DNA of 64,000 nucleotides from Gluconobacter albidus (GTDB lineage Bacteria > Pseudomonadota > Alphaproteobacteria > Acetobacterales > Acetobacteraceae). A program made the translations under genes and the position numbers. Location of the stretch: assembly GCF_002723915.1 (NCBI RefSeq), contig NZ_BEWL01000002.1:310001-374000 (forward strand), in the 5' to 3' direction. Below are positions 45,458 through 54,138 of the stretch, piece by piece; position 1 is the first letter of the stretch; every line of letters starts with the position of its first letter. Below the pieces are notes generated by a model that saw only the letters and a list, made by a program, of their open reading frames with translations, ran no database searches and had not been told where the DNA came from.

Positions 45458-46915
45458 TCAGTGATGTGCTTCGGGCGGCTTGGGTACTGCGGGAGCAGAG
45501 GCCTTGACCTCGGTCGCTGGTGCGGTCGCAGGGGCGGGGTTTGAAATGCCTGCCATGGCATTGATGACCTTGATGGCCTGCTGAAGCTGGAAATCTGTCG
45601 CAGGCTTTGTAGCGTCAAACGCGGGCCAACTTGCATCCGGCATTTTGGGAATGGATTTCGCAATTGGCGGAATATCGGTGCGCGGCGTCTCGGTCGTACG
45701 GTTTCCGCCGATGTTCGTCAGGATGTGAGACAGATCCGCCTCGCGGTAGCCATAGGCATCGTCATCCTTTGTTTCGGATACAGGGATATCGGGTGTGATG
45801 CCAAGGCCCTGAATGGAACGGCCGGACGGCGTGTAGTAGCGGGCTGTCGTTAGACGGACTGCGCCTTGATCGCCAATCGGAATCAGGGTTTGGACCGAAC
45901 CTTTTCCGAAAGTCTTTTCACCAAGGATGATGGCGCGGTGATGGTCCTTCAGTGCGCCAGCCACGATTTCACTGGCCGAGGCAGAGCCACCATTCGTCAG
46001 GACGACAATCGGCAAACCATTGGTGATATCCGTACCCTTCGCGTCCCAGCGTTGGTTGTTTTCCGCATGGCGACCGCGAATGGAGACGATTTCACCATCC
46101 TTGATGAAGTCGTCCGCGACTGCGATGGCCTGGTCGAGCTTGCCACCCGGATTGGAGCGCAGGTCGAGAATGATTCCGGTCAGCTTGCCACCGGGAGTTT
46201 TGGCGGCTTCTGCCTTGAGCTTGTCGAACGCGGCATGCATGGCGCCTTCGAGATCGTCATCGAACTCGGTCAGACGGATATAGCCCGTGCTGCCATAGAG
46301 GGCGGATTTTACGATCTGGACATGGACGATTTCGCGCGTCATGTCGAAAGTCAGGGTCTTTCCGGTTTTGGGGCGCACGACTGTCAGGCTGATTTTGGTG
46401 CCCGGATCGCCGCGCATCTTGCGGACGGCCTGATCGAGCGTCAGATCGTCGATGCTCTTGTGGTCGACCATCGTGATGAAATCGCCTGGCTGGATACCAG
46501 CGCGCGCGGCCGGAGTGCCGTCGATCGGGGAGACGACACGGACATGGCCGGATTCACCCTGAACCTGAAGACCCAGACCGCCAAACTTGCCCGAAATCTC
46601 GGTCTGCATGTCGTGGAACTGGGCTGCGGTCATGTAGGAGGAGTGGGGGTCGAGATTGCCGACCATTCCATCCAGTGCGTTGTTGATGAGGTCCTTGTCA
46701 GACACGGGGTGGACGTATTCCGCCTTCACCACGTCCATCACCGTTCCCAGCAGCGTCAGCAGGCGGACGGTTTCCGCGCTGTTGTCATGGGAAATCTCAC
46801 GGGCGAAGGCTGCGCCCGGAAAGTCGCCGGAGCCAGCAAGACGCAGGGCGCCCGGTCCAACAGCCAGTCCGGCCAGAAAGGCGGTGCCCAGCAACAGGCC
46901 ACTGCGAAACTTCAT
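45458..46915 (-). CDS. ctpA: carboxy-terminal processing protease, S41 family
   Basis: A 485-aa periplasmic serine protease that trims C-termini of envelope proteins. It has a signal peptide (MKFRSGLLLGTAFLAGLAVG), a PDZ domain (VVSPIDGTPAARAGIQPGDF, near residue 110) and the catalytic core with GGSASASEIVAGALKDH (serine) and ILGEKTFGKGSVQ (lysine) about 25 residues apart. The ATG at 46915 is chosen because GGAGATCAC precedes it. The C-terminal alanine-proline tail is variable. In this operon it probably cooperates with the EnvC-like cell-wall regulator upstream. Confidence 0.93.
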   Translation of the reverse strand: MKFRSGLLLGTAFLAGLAVGPGALRLAGSGDFPGAAFAREISHDNSAETVRLLTLLGTVMDVVKAEYVHPVSDKDLINNALDGMVGNLDPHSSYMTAAQFHDMQTEISGKFGGLGLQVQGESGHVRVVSPIDGTPAARAGIQPGDFITMVDHKSIDDLTLDQAVRKMRGDPGTKISLTVVRPKTGKTLTFDMTREIVHVQIVKSALYGSTGYIRLTEFDDDLEGAMHAAFDKLKAEAAKTPGGKLTGIILDLRSNPGGKLDQAIAVADDFIKDGEIVSIRGRHAENNQRWDAKGTDITNGLPIVVLTNGGSASASEIVAGALKDHHRAIILGEKTFGKGSVQTLIPIGDQGAVRLTTARYYTPSGRSIQGLGITPDIPVSETKDDDAYGYREADLSHILTNIGGNRTTETPRTDIPPIAKSIPKMPDASWPAFDATKPATDFQLQQAIKVINAMAGISNPAPATAPATEVKASAPAVPKPPEAHH

Positions 46916-46941
46916 GTGATCTCCATCCTCGGGCACGAAGG

Positions 46942-46990
46942 AACCTGCTGGCCTACGGTGCTCCGCAGGGAGACTAGGCCGGTTCAGGTT
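46942..46990 (-). promoter_or_regulatory. structured leader of ctpA
   Basis: A 49-base nested hairpin lies 26 bases upstream of the ctpA ATG: AACCTG pairs with CAGGTT at the base, then CCGGCCTA with TAGGCCAG (one G:U), then CTCC with GGAG at the tip. All three tiers pair on the minus strand. It fills the 128-base gap between the EnvC-like gene and ctpA. Confidence 0.5.
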
Positions 46991-47043
46991 GCCAAATTAC
47001 TAAGATACGATCCTACAAGGTCAGACGCGCTCGGCAAACCGGC

Positions 47044-48348
47044 TCAGAGGAAAGGCGCCGGACTGACGACCTGTGCGCCGTGGCGGAGCTGGACGAACAG
47101 CATTCCTTCGGCCGCAGGCATCTGGCCGAGTGTGGCAGCTTTCCTGATGCTTTGGCCACCCGAAACGCTCAGCTGCCCCAGTCCGGACAGTACGAAACGA
47201 TAGTTGCGTCCGCAATCGAGGATCAGCATCTGCCCAAAAGAGCGGAAAGGACCGGCAAATTCGACTCGGCCGGTACACGGAGCCTGGACGGCGGCGGAGG
47301 AGAGGGCGGCGTAGGTGATGCCGGTTGCCGGTCCGGCTTCCGTTGCCTGTCCCCATCGGATTGCAACATGGCCTGGGACCGGGGCGTGACCGCCGGTGCT
47401 GGAAACGCCCTGTCCGGCGGAAGAGAGGGACTGGGCCTGCGAGCGGGCGTGGCGGGCGCGTTCGAACTCATGCTGGCGGGCAAGGGCTGCGGCTTCTTTT
47501 TCCAGTTCGGCACGGGCCTGTGCTTCCTGCTGCACCAGACTGCTGATTTCCGCAGACAGATCCGCTGCGGCCTGCATGGCGTCGGCAACGGCCTTGCGGG
47601 CTCTCTGCGCGCCCTGATCTGCGATGGCTTCCTGATGCGCTGCAACCCGGGTCCGGGCGGCGGCGGTGTTTCGGTCATGGGTCTGCTGTGTCAGCAGATC
47701 CGAAAGCTCTTTCTGTTGCTGTTCCAGATCGTTGCCGATGGCGCGGAGTTCATCTTCGCGGGACTGAAGGGTTCGGGCGCGCTGTCGGGTCAACTGGGAA
47801 AACCCGCCGAGAATGGACAGGGCGGTTACGCTCTCGGACGCCGTTTCGGGGGAGGCCAGCAATGCCGCGTCGGGGGCGATGGACAGGCGGGCGGCGACGG
47901 GGAGCAGGGGTTGCAGGGCGGTATTCTGCTGGCGGATGTCAGCCTGAACTGCGGCCTGTCTGTTTTTCAGCTCCGCGATACTGGCCTGCAGGGTCTGGAT
48001 GCGGCTCTGGGTGCTGTCCATGGCGGATTGGGCCGTATGGGTCTGGGCGGTGTAAGCGAGTGTCCGGGCCGTGTCCTGCCGGGCTTTTGCTTCTGCCTGT
48101 GCCGACGCGATCTGTTTGGCCCGCAGGGCGGCGGCTTCTGCGGCCTGTTGCTGTTCCAGCGCGCGGCGTGCGGCCTGTGCGCGGGCGAGGGCTTTCTGCC
48201 CCGCACTTTGTTCCGCGCTCGGCGCTGTCAGCGTTGATTTCGCGACATGATGGTGTGGCGCATGATGTGCTGTCGCCCAGTGGGGCGACAGGATCAGAGC
48301 AAGCGGCAGGATATGTCGTGGATCAGGCGCTTTCAAGCAGGGAGACAC
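47044..48348 (-). CDS. envC: EnvC-like murein hydrolase activator (degenerate M23 domain)
   Basis: A 434-aa periplasmic protein. A short N-terminus with a signal-peptide-like stretch (ILPLALILSPHWATAHHAP) is followed by a long coiled coil rich in A, Q and R (residues about 40-290) and a C-terminal LytM/M23 domain. The domain end LFVQLRHGAQVVSPAPFL parallels EnvC's, where the usual HxH metal ligands are lost; so it should activate amidases rather than cut murein. The start is a GTG 26 bases inside the end of gpmI, without a clear ribosome site. Confidence 0.85.
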   Translation of the reverse strand: MSPCLKAPDPRHILPLALILSPHWATAHHAPHHHVAKSTLTAPSAEQSAGQKALARAQAARRALEQQQAAEAAALRAKQIASAQAEAKARQDTARTLAYTAQTHTAQSAMDSTQSRIQTLQASIAELKNRQAAVQADIRQQNTALQPLLPVAARLSIAPDAALLASPETASESVTALSILGGFSQLTRQRARTLQSREDELRAIGNDLEQQQKELSDLLTQQTHDRNTAAARTRVAAHQEAIADQGAQRARKAVADAMQAAADLSAEISSLVQQEAQARAELEKEAAALARQHEFERARHARSQAQSLSSAGQGVSSTGGHAPVPGHVAIRWGQATEAGPATGITYAALSSAAVQAPCTGRVEFAGPFRSFGQMLILDCGRNYRFVLSGLGQLSVSGGQSIRKAATLGQMPAAEGMLFVQLRHGAQVVSPAPFL

Positions 48349-49855
48349 CCGTCATCGCGTCAGGCTGGCTGATGCCCATGAGCGCCAGCATGGTTGGGGC
48401 GAGATCGGCCAGGCGACCATCATGGATGGTCTTGCCGTCTGCATGGGCGAGAATGACCGGCACGACATTGAGTGTGTGGGACGTATGGGCGCCACCCGTC
48501 ACGGGGTCGCGCATGGTTTCGCAGTTGCCGTGATCTGCCGTCACGAGCAGAGCGCCACCGGCTTTGACAATGGCGTCATTGATGCGTCCCAGCCCCTGAT
48601 CGACCGTTTCGCAGGCCTTGATGGCGGCGGGCAGGGAGCCTGTGTGACCGACCATGTCAGGATTGGCGAAGTTCAGGACGACCATGTCAAATTTGCCGCT
48701 TTCAATGGCGGCAACGGCCTTGTCCGTCAGTTCAGGGGCGGACATTTCGGGCTGAAGATCGTAGGTCGCGACCTTGGGAGAGGGGACAAGAATGCGGTCC
48801 TCGCCTTCAAACTGGACTTCGCGGCCCCCGTTGAGGAAGTAGGTGACGTGCGGATATTTTTCCGTCTCAGCCATGCGGAGCTGCGTTCTGCCCGCTTTGG
48901 CCACCACGTCTCCCAGTAGATCGTCGAGCGGCACCTTGGAGAAGAGAACGCTCATATAAGGGGCCAGATGGTCGGAGTAGCGGGACATGCCGCAGACGGA
49001 CGCGAACTTTATCTTCCGCCCGCTGTCGTATTCCGCAAAATCCGGAAGAACCAGAACGTCCAGAAGCTGGCGGATGCGGTCCGCACGGAAATTGCAGGAC
49101 AGGATGCCGTCTCCGTCCTTCATGCCGGCGTAATCGCCCAGAACGGTGGGAAGAACGAATTCATCGCCCTTGTCGCTGTCGTAACTGGTCTGGAGGGCGG
49201 AAAGTGCATCCGGGGCGTGAGGCCCCTTCGCATCGCGGATGGCCGCGACGGCCAGGTCAACACGCTCCCATCGGCGATCGCGGTCCATGGCATAGTAGCG
49301 GCCGCTGAGTGTGGCGACTTTTACACTGTCTGGCAGGTCCGTGAGGAATTTTCCGATGAACTGCTCGCCTGAGCGCGGCGCGGTGTCGCGGCCATCGCTG
49401 AAGATATGAACGGCAACGGGAACGCCTGCTGCGCTGACGATTTTGGCGAGTGCAACGACATGATCCTGATGGGCATGCACGCCGCCGGGCGAAATCAGGC
49501 CCATGAGGTGGCAGGTTCCGCCCGAGGCTTTCAGCGCCGCGATATGGTCCAGAAGGACAGGATTCTGAGCCAGTGAGCCGTCTCGGGCACTGCGGGAAAT
49601 GCGGGGGAGCTCCTGCATGACGACGCGACCGGCACCGATGTTCAGATGGCCGACTTCAGAATTGCCCATCTGCCCGTCCGGAAGGCCTACGTCCTCGCCG
49701 GAGGTTTTCAGAAACGCGTGGGGGCTTGTGGCCCAGAGCGTGTCGAATGTCGGAGTGTGGGCGAGGCGGACCGCATTGTCGGATTCATCCTCACGCCAGC
49801 CGAAGCCGTCGAGGATGACCAGCATGACGGGACGGGGTGTTGAGGATGCAGACAT
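48323..49855 (-). CDS. gpmI: 2,3-bisphosphoglycerate-independent phosphoglycerate mutase
   Basis: A 510-aa glycolytic enzyme converting 3- to 2-phosphoglycerate with two Mn ions. Motifs: VMLVILDGFGWRED at residue 10, the catalytic serine in MGNSEVGHLNIGAGR near residue 62, VLNFANPDMVGHTGS and LVTADHGNCE with the C-terminal metal ligands. The ATG at 49855 has CAGGAG upstream; an in-frame extension of 32 codons is not supported. It heads the cluster with the EnvC-like gene, whose start it overlaps by 26 bases. Confidence 0.95.
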   Translation of the reverse strand: MSASSTPRPVMLVILDGFGWREDESDNAVRLAHTPTFDTLWATSPHAFLKTSGEDVGLPDGQMGNSEVGHLNIGAGRVVMQELPRISRSARDGSLAQNPVLLDHIAALKASGGTCHLMGLISPGGVHAHQDHVVALAKIVSAAGVPVAVHIFSDGRDTAPRSGEQFIGKFLTDLPDSVKVATLSGRYYAMDRDRRWERVDLAVAAIRDAKGPHAPDALSALQTSYDSDKGDEFVLPTVLGDYAGMKDGDGILSCNFRADRIRQLLDVLVLPDFAEYDSGRKIKFASVCGMSRYSDHLAPYMSVLFSKVPLDDLLGDVVAKAGRTQLRMAETEKYPHVTYFLNGGREVQFEGEDRILVPSPKVATYDLQPEMSAPELTDKAVAAIESGKFDMVVLNFANPDMVGHTGSLPAAIKACETVDQGLGRINDAIVKAGGALLVTADHGNCETMRDPVTGGAHTSHTLNVVPVILAHADGKTIHDGRLADLAPTMLALMGISQPDAMTGVSLLESA

Positions 49856-49924
49856 GACAGTCTCCTGAAGGGAAAGAAGGAGGGAACTGCCGTCCATCAT
49901 GCCACCATTCCCCGCAAATGCGAA

Positions 49925-49945
49925 CGCCCGCCATGAAGGCGGGCG
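49925..49945 (-). terminator. hairpin after csbD
   Basis: CGCCCGCC pairs perfectly with GGCGGGCG around five bases, 25 bases after the stop of the minus-strand csbD gene. The minus-strand downstream tract (ttcgcattt) is only weakly T-rich, so termination is probably partial. Confidence 0.5.
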
Positions 49946-49969
49946 CTGCATTGTGATCGCAGGTGGGGC

Positions 49970-50161
49970 TCAGAGCTTGTCGATACCGCTTTTGACAGTA
50001 TCCTTGGCGTCACCGACGCCCTTCTGGACCTTGCCCTTGAGGTTCTGGGCGATACCCTCAGCCTCAAGCTTCTCATCGTTCGTCACGTGGCCGACCTCTT
50101 CCTTGATCTTGCCCGTCACCTGATTGGCGACGCCTTTGATCTTGTCTTCGATGGAACTCAT
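49970..50161 (-). CDS. CsbD family stress protein
   Basis: A 63-aa protein of the CsbD family: MSSIEDKIKGVANQVTGKIK and GIAQNLKGKVQKGVGDAKDT hold the two characteristic lysine-glycine repeats. Highly charged, soluble, no cysteine. CsbD is under the general stress sigma factor in Bacillus; its activity is not known. The ATG at 50161 has GGAAGGATCC upstream, and the frame upstream of it is not supported. It is a second CsbD-type gene in the window besides the membrane-anchored one at 29765. Confidence 0.9.
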   Translation of the reverse strand: MSSIEDKIKGVANQVTGKIKEEVGHVTNDEKLEAEGIAQNLKGKVQKGVGDAKDTVKSGIDKL

Positions 50162-50197
50162 GACCGGATCCTTCCGTCTTGATGTTGTACGGATCTT

Positions 50198-50222
50198 AAC
50201 GGGTTTCATCGTGCCGGGTTGC
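50198..50222 (-). promoter_or_regulatory. near-consensus EcfG-type promoter for csbD
   Basis: On the minus strand, GCAAC (50222-50218), 16 bases, then CGTT (50201-50198): one mismatch from GGAAC-N16/17-CGTT. It lies 37 bases before the csbD ATG, nearly the same distance as the exact EcfG-type match before the other CsbD-like gene. Confidence 0.45.
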
Positions 50223-50324
50223 GTCCTGACAGTTTAAGATGCGTGACAAAATACGGCCGCGCTTTCATACATCCCCAAAGATCCATTCCCAGAAGACGTC
50301 CCTCAGAGTTTCCGGAGAACCAGC

Positions 50325-50741
50325 ATGACCCAGAGTTGCGGCCCGACCGGGCAGAACGGCAGTGGTTGCGGCGTCGGCCTGACACCGGAGCAGCGGCGCA
50401 TCCTTCACGAACATGGCACGGAACGTCCCGGATCCAGCCCGCTCAATGATGAAAAACGGGCGGGAACCTATGCCTGTGCGGCCTGCGGACGTCCGCTGTT
50501 CTCCTCGGATGCGAAATATGACAGCGGCAGTGGCTGGCCGTCATTCTTCCAGCCCCTCCAAGGGGGCGTCGAGACGACGCAGGACAGCCGCTATGGCATG
50601 GTCCGCACGGAAGTTCACTGTGCGAACTGCAAGGGGCACCTGGGGCATGTGTTCCCTGATGGGCCGCCGCCCACGGGGCTGCGTTATTGTATGAATGGGC
50701 TGGCGCTCGATTTTCGCCCGGCCGAAGGAGAAAAAGCATGA
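50325..50741 (+). CDS. msrB: peptide-methionine (R)-S-oxide reductase
   Basis: MsrB (138 aa) reduces the R form of methionine sulfoxide in proteins. The zinc-binding pairs CAAC and CANC, the [11 protein letters not shown] segment and the catalytic RYCMNG motif are all present; the residue after the conserved asparagine is glycine where serine is common. The N-terminal 25 residues are glycine- and cysteine-containing but no signal peptide is evident. It overlaps upp by four bases. Confidence 0.93.
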   Translation: MTQSCGPTGQNGSGCGVGLTPEQRRILHEHGTERPGSSPLNDEKRAGTYACAACGRPLFSSDAKYDSGSGWPSFFQPLQGGVETTQDSRYGMVRTEVHCANCKGHLGHVFPDGPPPTGLRYCMNGLALDFRPAEGEKA

Positions 50742-51376
50742 GTCAGGCGCTGCCGCCTATCGTTCTCGACCATCCGCTGGTGCGCCACAAGCTGACCCGT
50801 CTGCGTGACCACAATACGTCCACGGCCGGTTTCCGGCGCCTGACGCGCGAACTCAGCCTGCTGCTGGCTTATGAAGCCACGCGGAACCTCTCGCTGGCAC
50901 CGCGCCATATCGAAGCGCCAAGCGGCCCGATGGAAGGTGAAGAACTGGATGGCAAGAAGCTTTGCTTCGTCTCCATCTTGCGGGCTGGCAACGGTCTGCT
51001 GGATGGAATGCTGGATCTGGTGCCGTCCGCGCGCGTAGGTCATATCGGGCTGCGTCGGGACCACGAGACGCTGGAAGTCAGCGAATATTATTTCAATATG
51101 CCGAGTGATGTTCCGGGCCGGACCTGCATCGTTTTGGACCCTATGCTCGCGACGGGACACTCCGCTGCGGCTGCGCTGACCCGCGTGAAGGCTGCCGGGG
51201 CGACAAACCCGATCTTTGCCTGCCTGCTGGCTGTCCCGGAGGGCATTGCCCATATGGCAGAACTGCACCCTGACGTGCAGATCGTGACCTGTTCGATCGA
51301 CAGCCATCTGGACGAGCATGGCTATATTGTTCCGGGCCTCGGAGACGCGGGCGATCGTCTGTTCGGCACGCGCTAA
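50738..51376 (+). CDS. upp: uracil phosphoribosyltransferase
   Basis: Upp (212 aa) makes UMP from uracil and PRPP in pyrimidine salvage. The sequence shows [34 protein letters not shown] and the PRPP loop [17 protein letters not shown] near residue 130; the C-terminal [13 protein letters not shown] is the uracil-binding loop. The ATG sits within ATGA of the msrB stop, with AAGGAG upstream. Co-expression with msrB looks incidental in function. Confidence 0.94.
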   Translation: MSQALPPIVLDHPLVRHKLTRLRDHNTSTAGFRRLTRELSLLLAYEATRNLSLAPRHIEAPSGPMEGEELDGKKLCFVSILRAGNGLLDGMLDLVPSARVGHIGLRRDHETLEVSEYYFNMPSDVPGRTCIVLDPMLATGHSAAAALTRVKAAGATNPIFACLLAVPEGIAHMAELHPDVQIVTCSIDSHLDEHGYIVPGLGDAGDRLFGTR

Positions 51377-51457
51377 AGCACGGGCACACGCTCTTGTGTG
51401 CTGAAATGTCAGGCGTTTTGTGGCGGGTATGGAGGCTCATTCTGAGGAGAGCGTTCC

Positions 51458-51745
51458 ATGCCTGCCTATGCCCTGTTTATTCGTGACAAACTGGCTGATC
51501 CGACTGAATTTAAAAAATATTCGGAAGTGGTTGGTGAAACCTTCAAGGGTTTCCCGGCCAAAATCCTTGCTGCCTACGGCAAGCAGGAAAAACTCGAAGG
51601 CACAGAGCCTGATGGCGTGGTGATCATCGAGTTTCCGGACGCGGCCTCGGCCCGCGCCTGGTATGAAAGCCCGGCCTACCAGAAGGCTGCCGAGCACCGC
51701 TGGAAGGCCGCGACCTATAACGTCGTAATCGTCGACGGGATCTGA
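51458..51745 (+). CDS. DUF1330 family protein
   Basis: A 95-aa soluble protein of DUF1330, a ferredoxin-like dimeric barrel. Features are a short N-terminal strand (AYALFIRDKLADPTEFKKY), then EPDGVVIIEFPDAASARAWYESPAYQ (within 95 aa) and an ending in NVVIVDG. Enzymatic role unknown; related proteins are in the same fold group as monooxygenase-like ABM domains. GAGGAGAG lies upstream. It converges on ilvA with a three-base gap. Confidence 0.88.
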   Translation: MPAYALFIRDKLADPTEFKKYSEVVGETFKGFPAKILAAYGKQEKLEGTEPDGVVIIEFPDAASARAWYESPAYQKAAEHRWKAATYNVVIVDGI

Positions 51746-51748
51746 GGA

Positions 51749-52975
51749 TCAGTCCCGCCGGACGATGTAATGCCGTGCCAGATCGGTTTCGATCTGGTGC
51801 GCGTGTTCGGTATCGCGGGCTTCCACCATCACCAGAAGTTCCGCCGTCTGAACGGACGGAGAGGCGAACAGGCGGTGATGGGAAACTTCGATGATGTTTC
51901 CGCCGTAATTGCCGATGCGGGTGGAGATATCTGCCAGCGTGCCCGGCCGGTCGGGGATCTGGAAGATCAGCCGCAGGATCCGCCCATCCCGAAGAAGGGA
52001 GCGCAGGATCGTGTTGGCGAGGATGCGCGCGTTGATGTTCCCGCCCGAAAGCGGCAGGGCGACGCGGCGACCTCTGAACAGCTCCGGATAGGCGAGGACG
52101 GCGGCGAGACCCGTCGCGCCCGCGCCTTCGCAGACCTGCTTGGCCTTTTCGGCCAGTGTCGTGACGGCGCTTTCGACCTGAAGTTCGCTCACGACAAGGA
52201 TTTTCGAGATCTTGTTGCGGAATGCGCTCAGGCAGTGATCACCGAGTCTGGTAACAGCGATGCCTTCCGCAATGGTCGATCCACCCAGTGTCGGGCCGTC
52301 TTCCTTCGGATAGCTGGACAGCGAGGCATAGGCCTCGACCTGGACGCCGATCACTTCAACATCCGGGCGCAGGGTCGCCATGACGGTGGCAAACCCACCG
52401 ATCAGTCCACCGCCACCGACCGGCACGACGACTGTGTCGATATCCGGTGCGTCCTGCAGAAGCTCGAGCGCGGCCGTGCCCTGACCGGCGATGACGGCCG
52501 GATCATTGAACGGGTGAACGAGAACGCGCCCGTCCTGCTTCTGAAGCTCGGCGGCTGTTTCGCTGGCCTGCGCGAAATCGTCACCTGCGAGCACCACGTT
52601 CGCGCCCCAGGCCTGCGTTGCCGCGACCTTGGTAGCGGGCGTGAAGCGCGGCATGACGATGGTGGCATCAATGCCGAGAAGACTGGCCTGACGGGCCACA
52701 CCCTGTGCGTGATTGCCTGCCGAGACGGTAATGACGCCACGGGCCCGCTCTTCCGGCGTCAGGAGGGCCATTTTGTTGGCCGCTCCGCGCTCCTTGAAGG
52801 AGCCGATCGCCTGAAGGTTCTCAAGCTTGAGCGTAATGTCCGCGCCTGTCAGTTTGGACAGGGCAGGGCAAGAAATTGTTGGCGTGCGAACCACGGTGGA
52901 CGCGATGCGCTCATGGGCGCTTTCGATGTCCGCAATGGTCACGACAGGGGTGGTGGACGTCAGGACGTCAGACAT
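51749..52975 (-). CDS. ilvA: threonine ammonia-lyase with ACT domain
   Basis: A 408-aa PLP enzyme that deaminates threonine to 2-oxobutanoate, entering isoleucine synthesis. The PLP lysine is in NLQAIGSFKERGAANKM near residue 62; SAGNHAQGVARQASL and the glycine loop VPVGGGGLIGG follow. A single C-terminal ACT domain (IFQIPDRPGTLADISTRI) is present, as in the shorter TdcB-like forms; this could be the catabolic or the biosynthetic version. The start overlaps the greA stop by one base. Confidence 0.9.
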   Translation of the reverse strand: MSDVLTSTTPVVTIADIESAHERIASTVVRTPTISCPALSKLTGADITLKLENLQAIGSFKERGAANKMALLTPEERARGVITVSAGNHAQGVARQASLLGIDATIVMPRFTPATKVAATQAWGANVVLAGDDFAQASETAAELQKQDGRVLVHPFNDPAVIAGQGTAALELLQDAPDIDTVVVPVGGGGLIGGFATVMATLRPDVEVIGVQVEAYASLSSYPKEDGPTLGGSTIAEGIAVTRLGDHCLSAFRNKISKILVVSELQVESAVTTLAEKAKQVCEGAGATGLAAVLAYPELFRGRRVALPLSGGNINARILANTILRSLLRDGRILRLIFQIPDRPGTLADISTRIGNYGGNIIEVSHHRLFASPSVQTAELLVMVEARDTEHAHQIETDLARHYIVRRD

Positions 52976-53448
52976 CAGCGATATGCGACCTTGAGGATTT
53001 CGTAAGTCCGGTCTCCGCCGGGCGCGGGCACAGACACGGTATCACCGACATCCTTGCCGATCAGCGCCTTGGCCAGCGGTGAGGAAATCGAGATCAGGCC
53101 CTGCTTGATGTCGGCTTCATGGACGCCCACGATCTGGTACAGGGCTTCCTTGTCGGTTTCTTCATCGACAAGCTGGATATGCGCGCCGAAACGGACGCGC
53201 GTTCCGGTCAGCGTCGAAGGGTCGATCACTTCGGCGTTGGAGACGATGCTTTCCAGCTCCAGGACCCGGCCTTCGATGAAGGACTGGCGGTCACGGGCGG
53301 CGTGGTATTCAGCGTTTTCGGACAGGTCCCCATGTTCGCGGGCTTCTGCGATGGCGCGGATGACGGCCGGACGGTCGACGCTCTTGAGGGTCCGCAGTTC
53401 GTCTTCGAGACGCTGCTGTCCCTTCGCGGTCATGGGGATCTTCTGCAC
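52975..53448 (-). CDS. greA: transcription elongation factor GreA
   Basis: GreA (157 aa) rescues backtracked RNA polymerase by stimulating RNA cleavage. The N-terminal coiled coil carries the catalytic acidic tip GDLSENAEYHAARDRQ near residue 42; the C-terminal FKBP-like domain includes ISISSPLAKALIGKDVGD. The start MQKIPMTAKGQQRLEDEL fits the family. It shares a base with the ilvA start and lies divergent from the DUF2975 operon 168 bases away. Confidence 0.96.
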   Translation of the reverse strand: MQKIPMTAKGQQRLEDELRTLKSVDRPAVIRAIAEAREHGDLSENAEYHAARDRQSFIEGRVLELESIVSNAEVIDPSTLTGTRVRFGAHIQLVDEETDKEALYQIVGVHEADIKQGLISISSPLAKALIGKDVGDTVSVPAPGGDRTYEILKVAYR

Positions 53449-53541
53449 TCTGAAATCCTCGAAAAAGCGTGACTGAAACTTGATAAACAGCCTGACAATA
53501 TAGGATTTCAGGGAGTTTTTTGCAAGATGGCGTATTTTTAT

Positions 53542-53604
53542 TTATCGAAAAGCGATAAAATTCTTGTTGGGTAAGGGGTGAGTATGCTTATCGTTTTTCG
53601 ATAA
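53542..53604 (+). promoter_or_regulatory. twin palindromic operators of the DUF2975-Xre operon
   Basis: TTATCG-N5-CGATAA occurs twice, at 53542-53558 (spacer AAAAG) and 53588-53604 (spacer TTTTT), 46 bases centre to centre. The second copy ends in the ribosome site of the DUF2975 gene (AAGGAG at 53603-53608). Between them lie TTCTTG (53561) and TATGCT (53584) at 17-base spacing, a possible promoter. A 12-letter palindrome match twice in 63 bases is far beyond chance. Confidence 0.75.
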
Positions 53605-53616
53605 GGAGAAGCCATT

Positions 53617-54138
53617 ATGAAGACAGTTGATAGTTTGTGCCGCATTCGTCAGGTTCTGCGTGTTCTCACCGGTATCTCATCGGTGCTTTTCTGGAGCGGA
53701 TTGATGCTGTTGGTAGGCAGCCTTTTGCTCGCGCCAGTGCTCTACGTCTTCTGGGACAAGGCATCGCATTTGATATGGAAAGATGCAGGCGAGATATTTG
53801 GTCTCATGCTTGCTGTTGTCGACATGTACATACTGATGAATGTTTTAAGTGGTTCAATTAAGATTGTTGATAATTCCATTTCCGAAAAAATTTTTGCTCA
53901 AAATAATGCGGAAATCATGTGGGTTATTTTCAGAAGGATCGTTTATTTTTTCGGAATTGGCTTTTTCGGGGGAATATTTTCGAGCCTTCTTGATCCTGTA
54001 AAATTCGGCCCATTCCTGTGGATCAACTGTTTTTCGGATCTTGTTGATTCCCTGCTCTGTCTGGGACTGGTTTATCTTATTGCTTTGCTTTTCGGGGTAG
54101 GCGTTCAGCTTCAGTCCGAAATTGATGAGGTCATCTGA
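53617..54138 (+). CDS. DUF2975 membrane protein (YoaS-like)
   Basis: A 173-aa protein with four membrane segments: residues 20-45 (LFWSGLMLLVGSLLLAPVLY), 65-85, 105-128 (YFFGIGFFGGIFSSLL) and 140-162. The topology and pairing with a small Xre regulator match DUF2975/YoaS of Bacillus. The role is unknown. GC content and codon use are low compared with neighbours (AT-rich run near 53860-53960), suggesting acquisition by transfer. It overlaps the regulator gene by one base. Confidence 0.8.
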   Translation: MKTVDSLCRIRQVLRVLTGISSVLFWSGLMLLVGSLLLAPVLYVFWDKASHLIWKDAGEIFGLMLAVVDMYILMNVLSGSIKIVDNSISEKIFAQNNAEIMWVIFRRIVYFFGIGFFGGIFSSLLDPVKFGPFLWINCFSDLVDSLLCLGLVYLIALLFGVGVQLQSEIDEVI

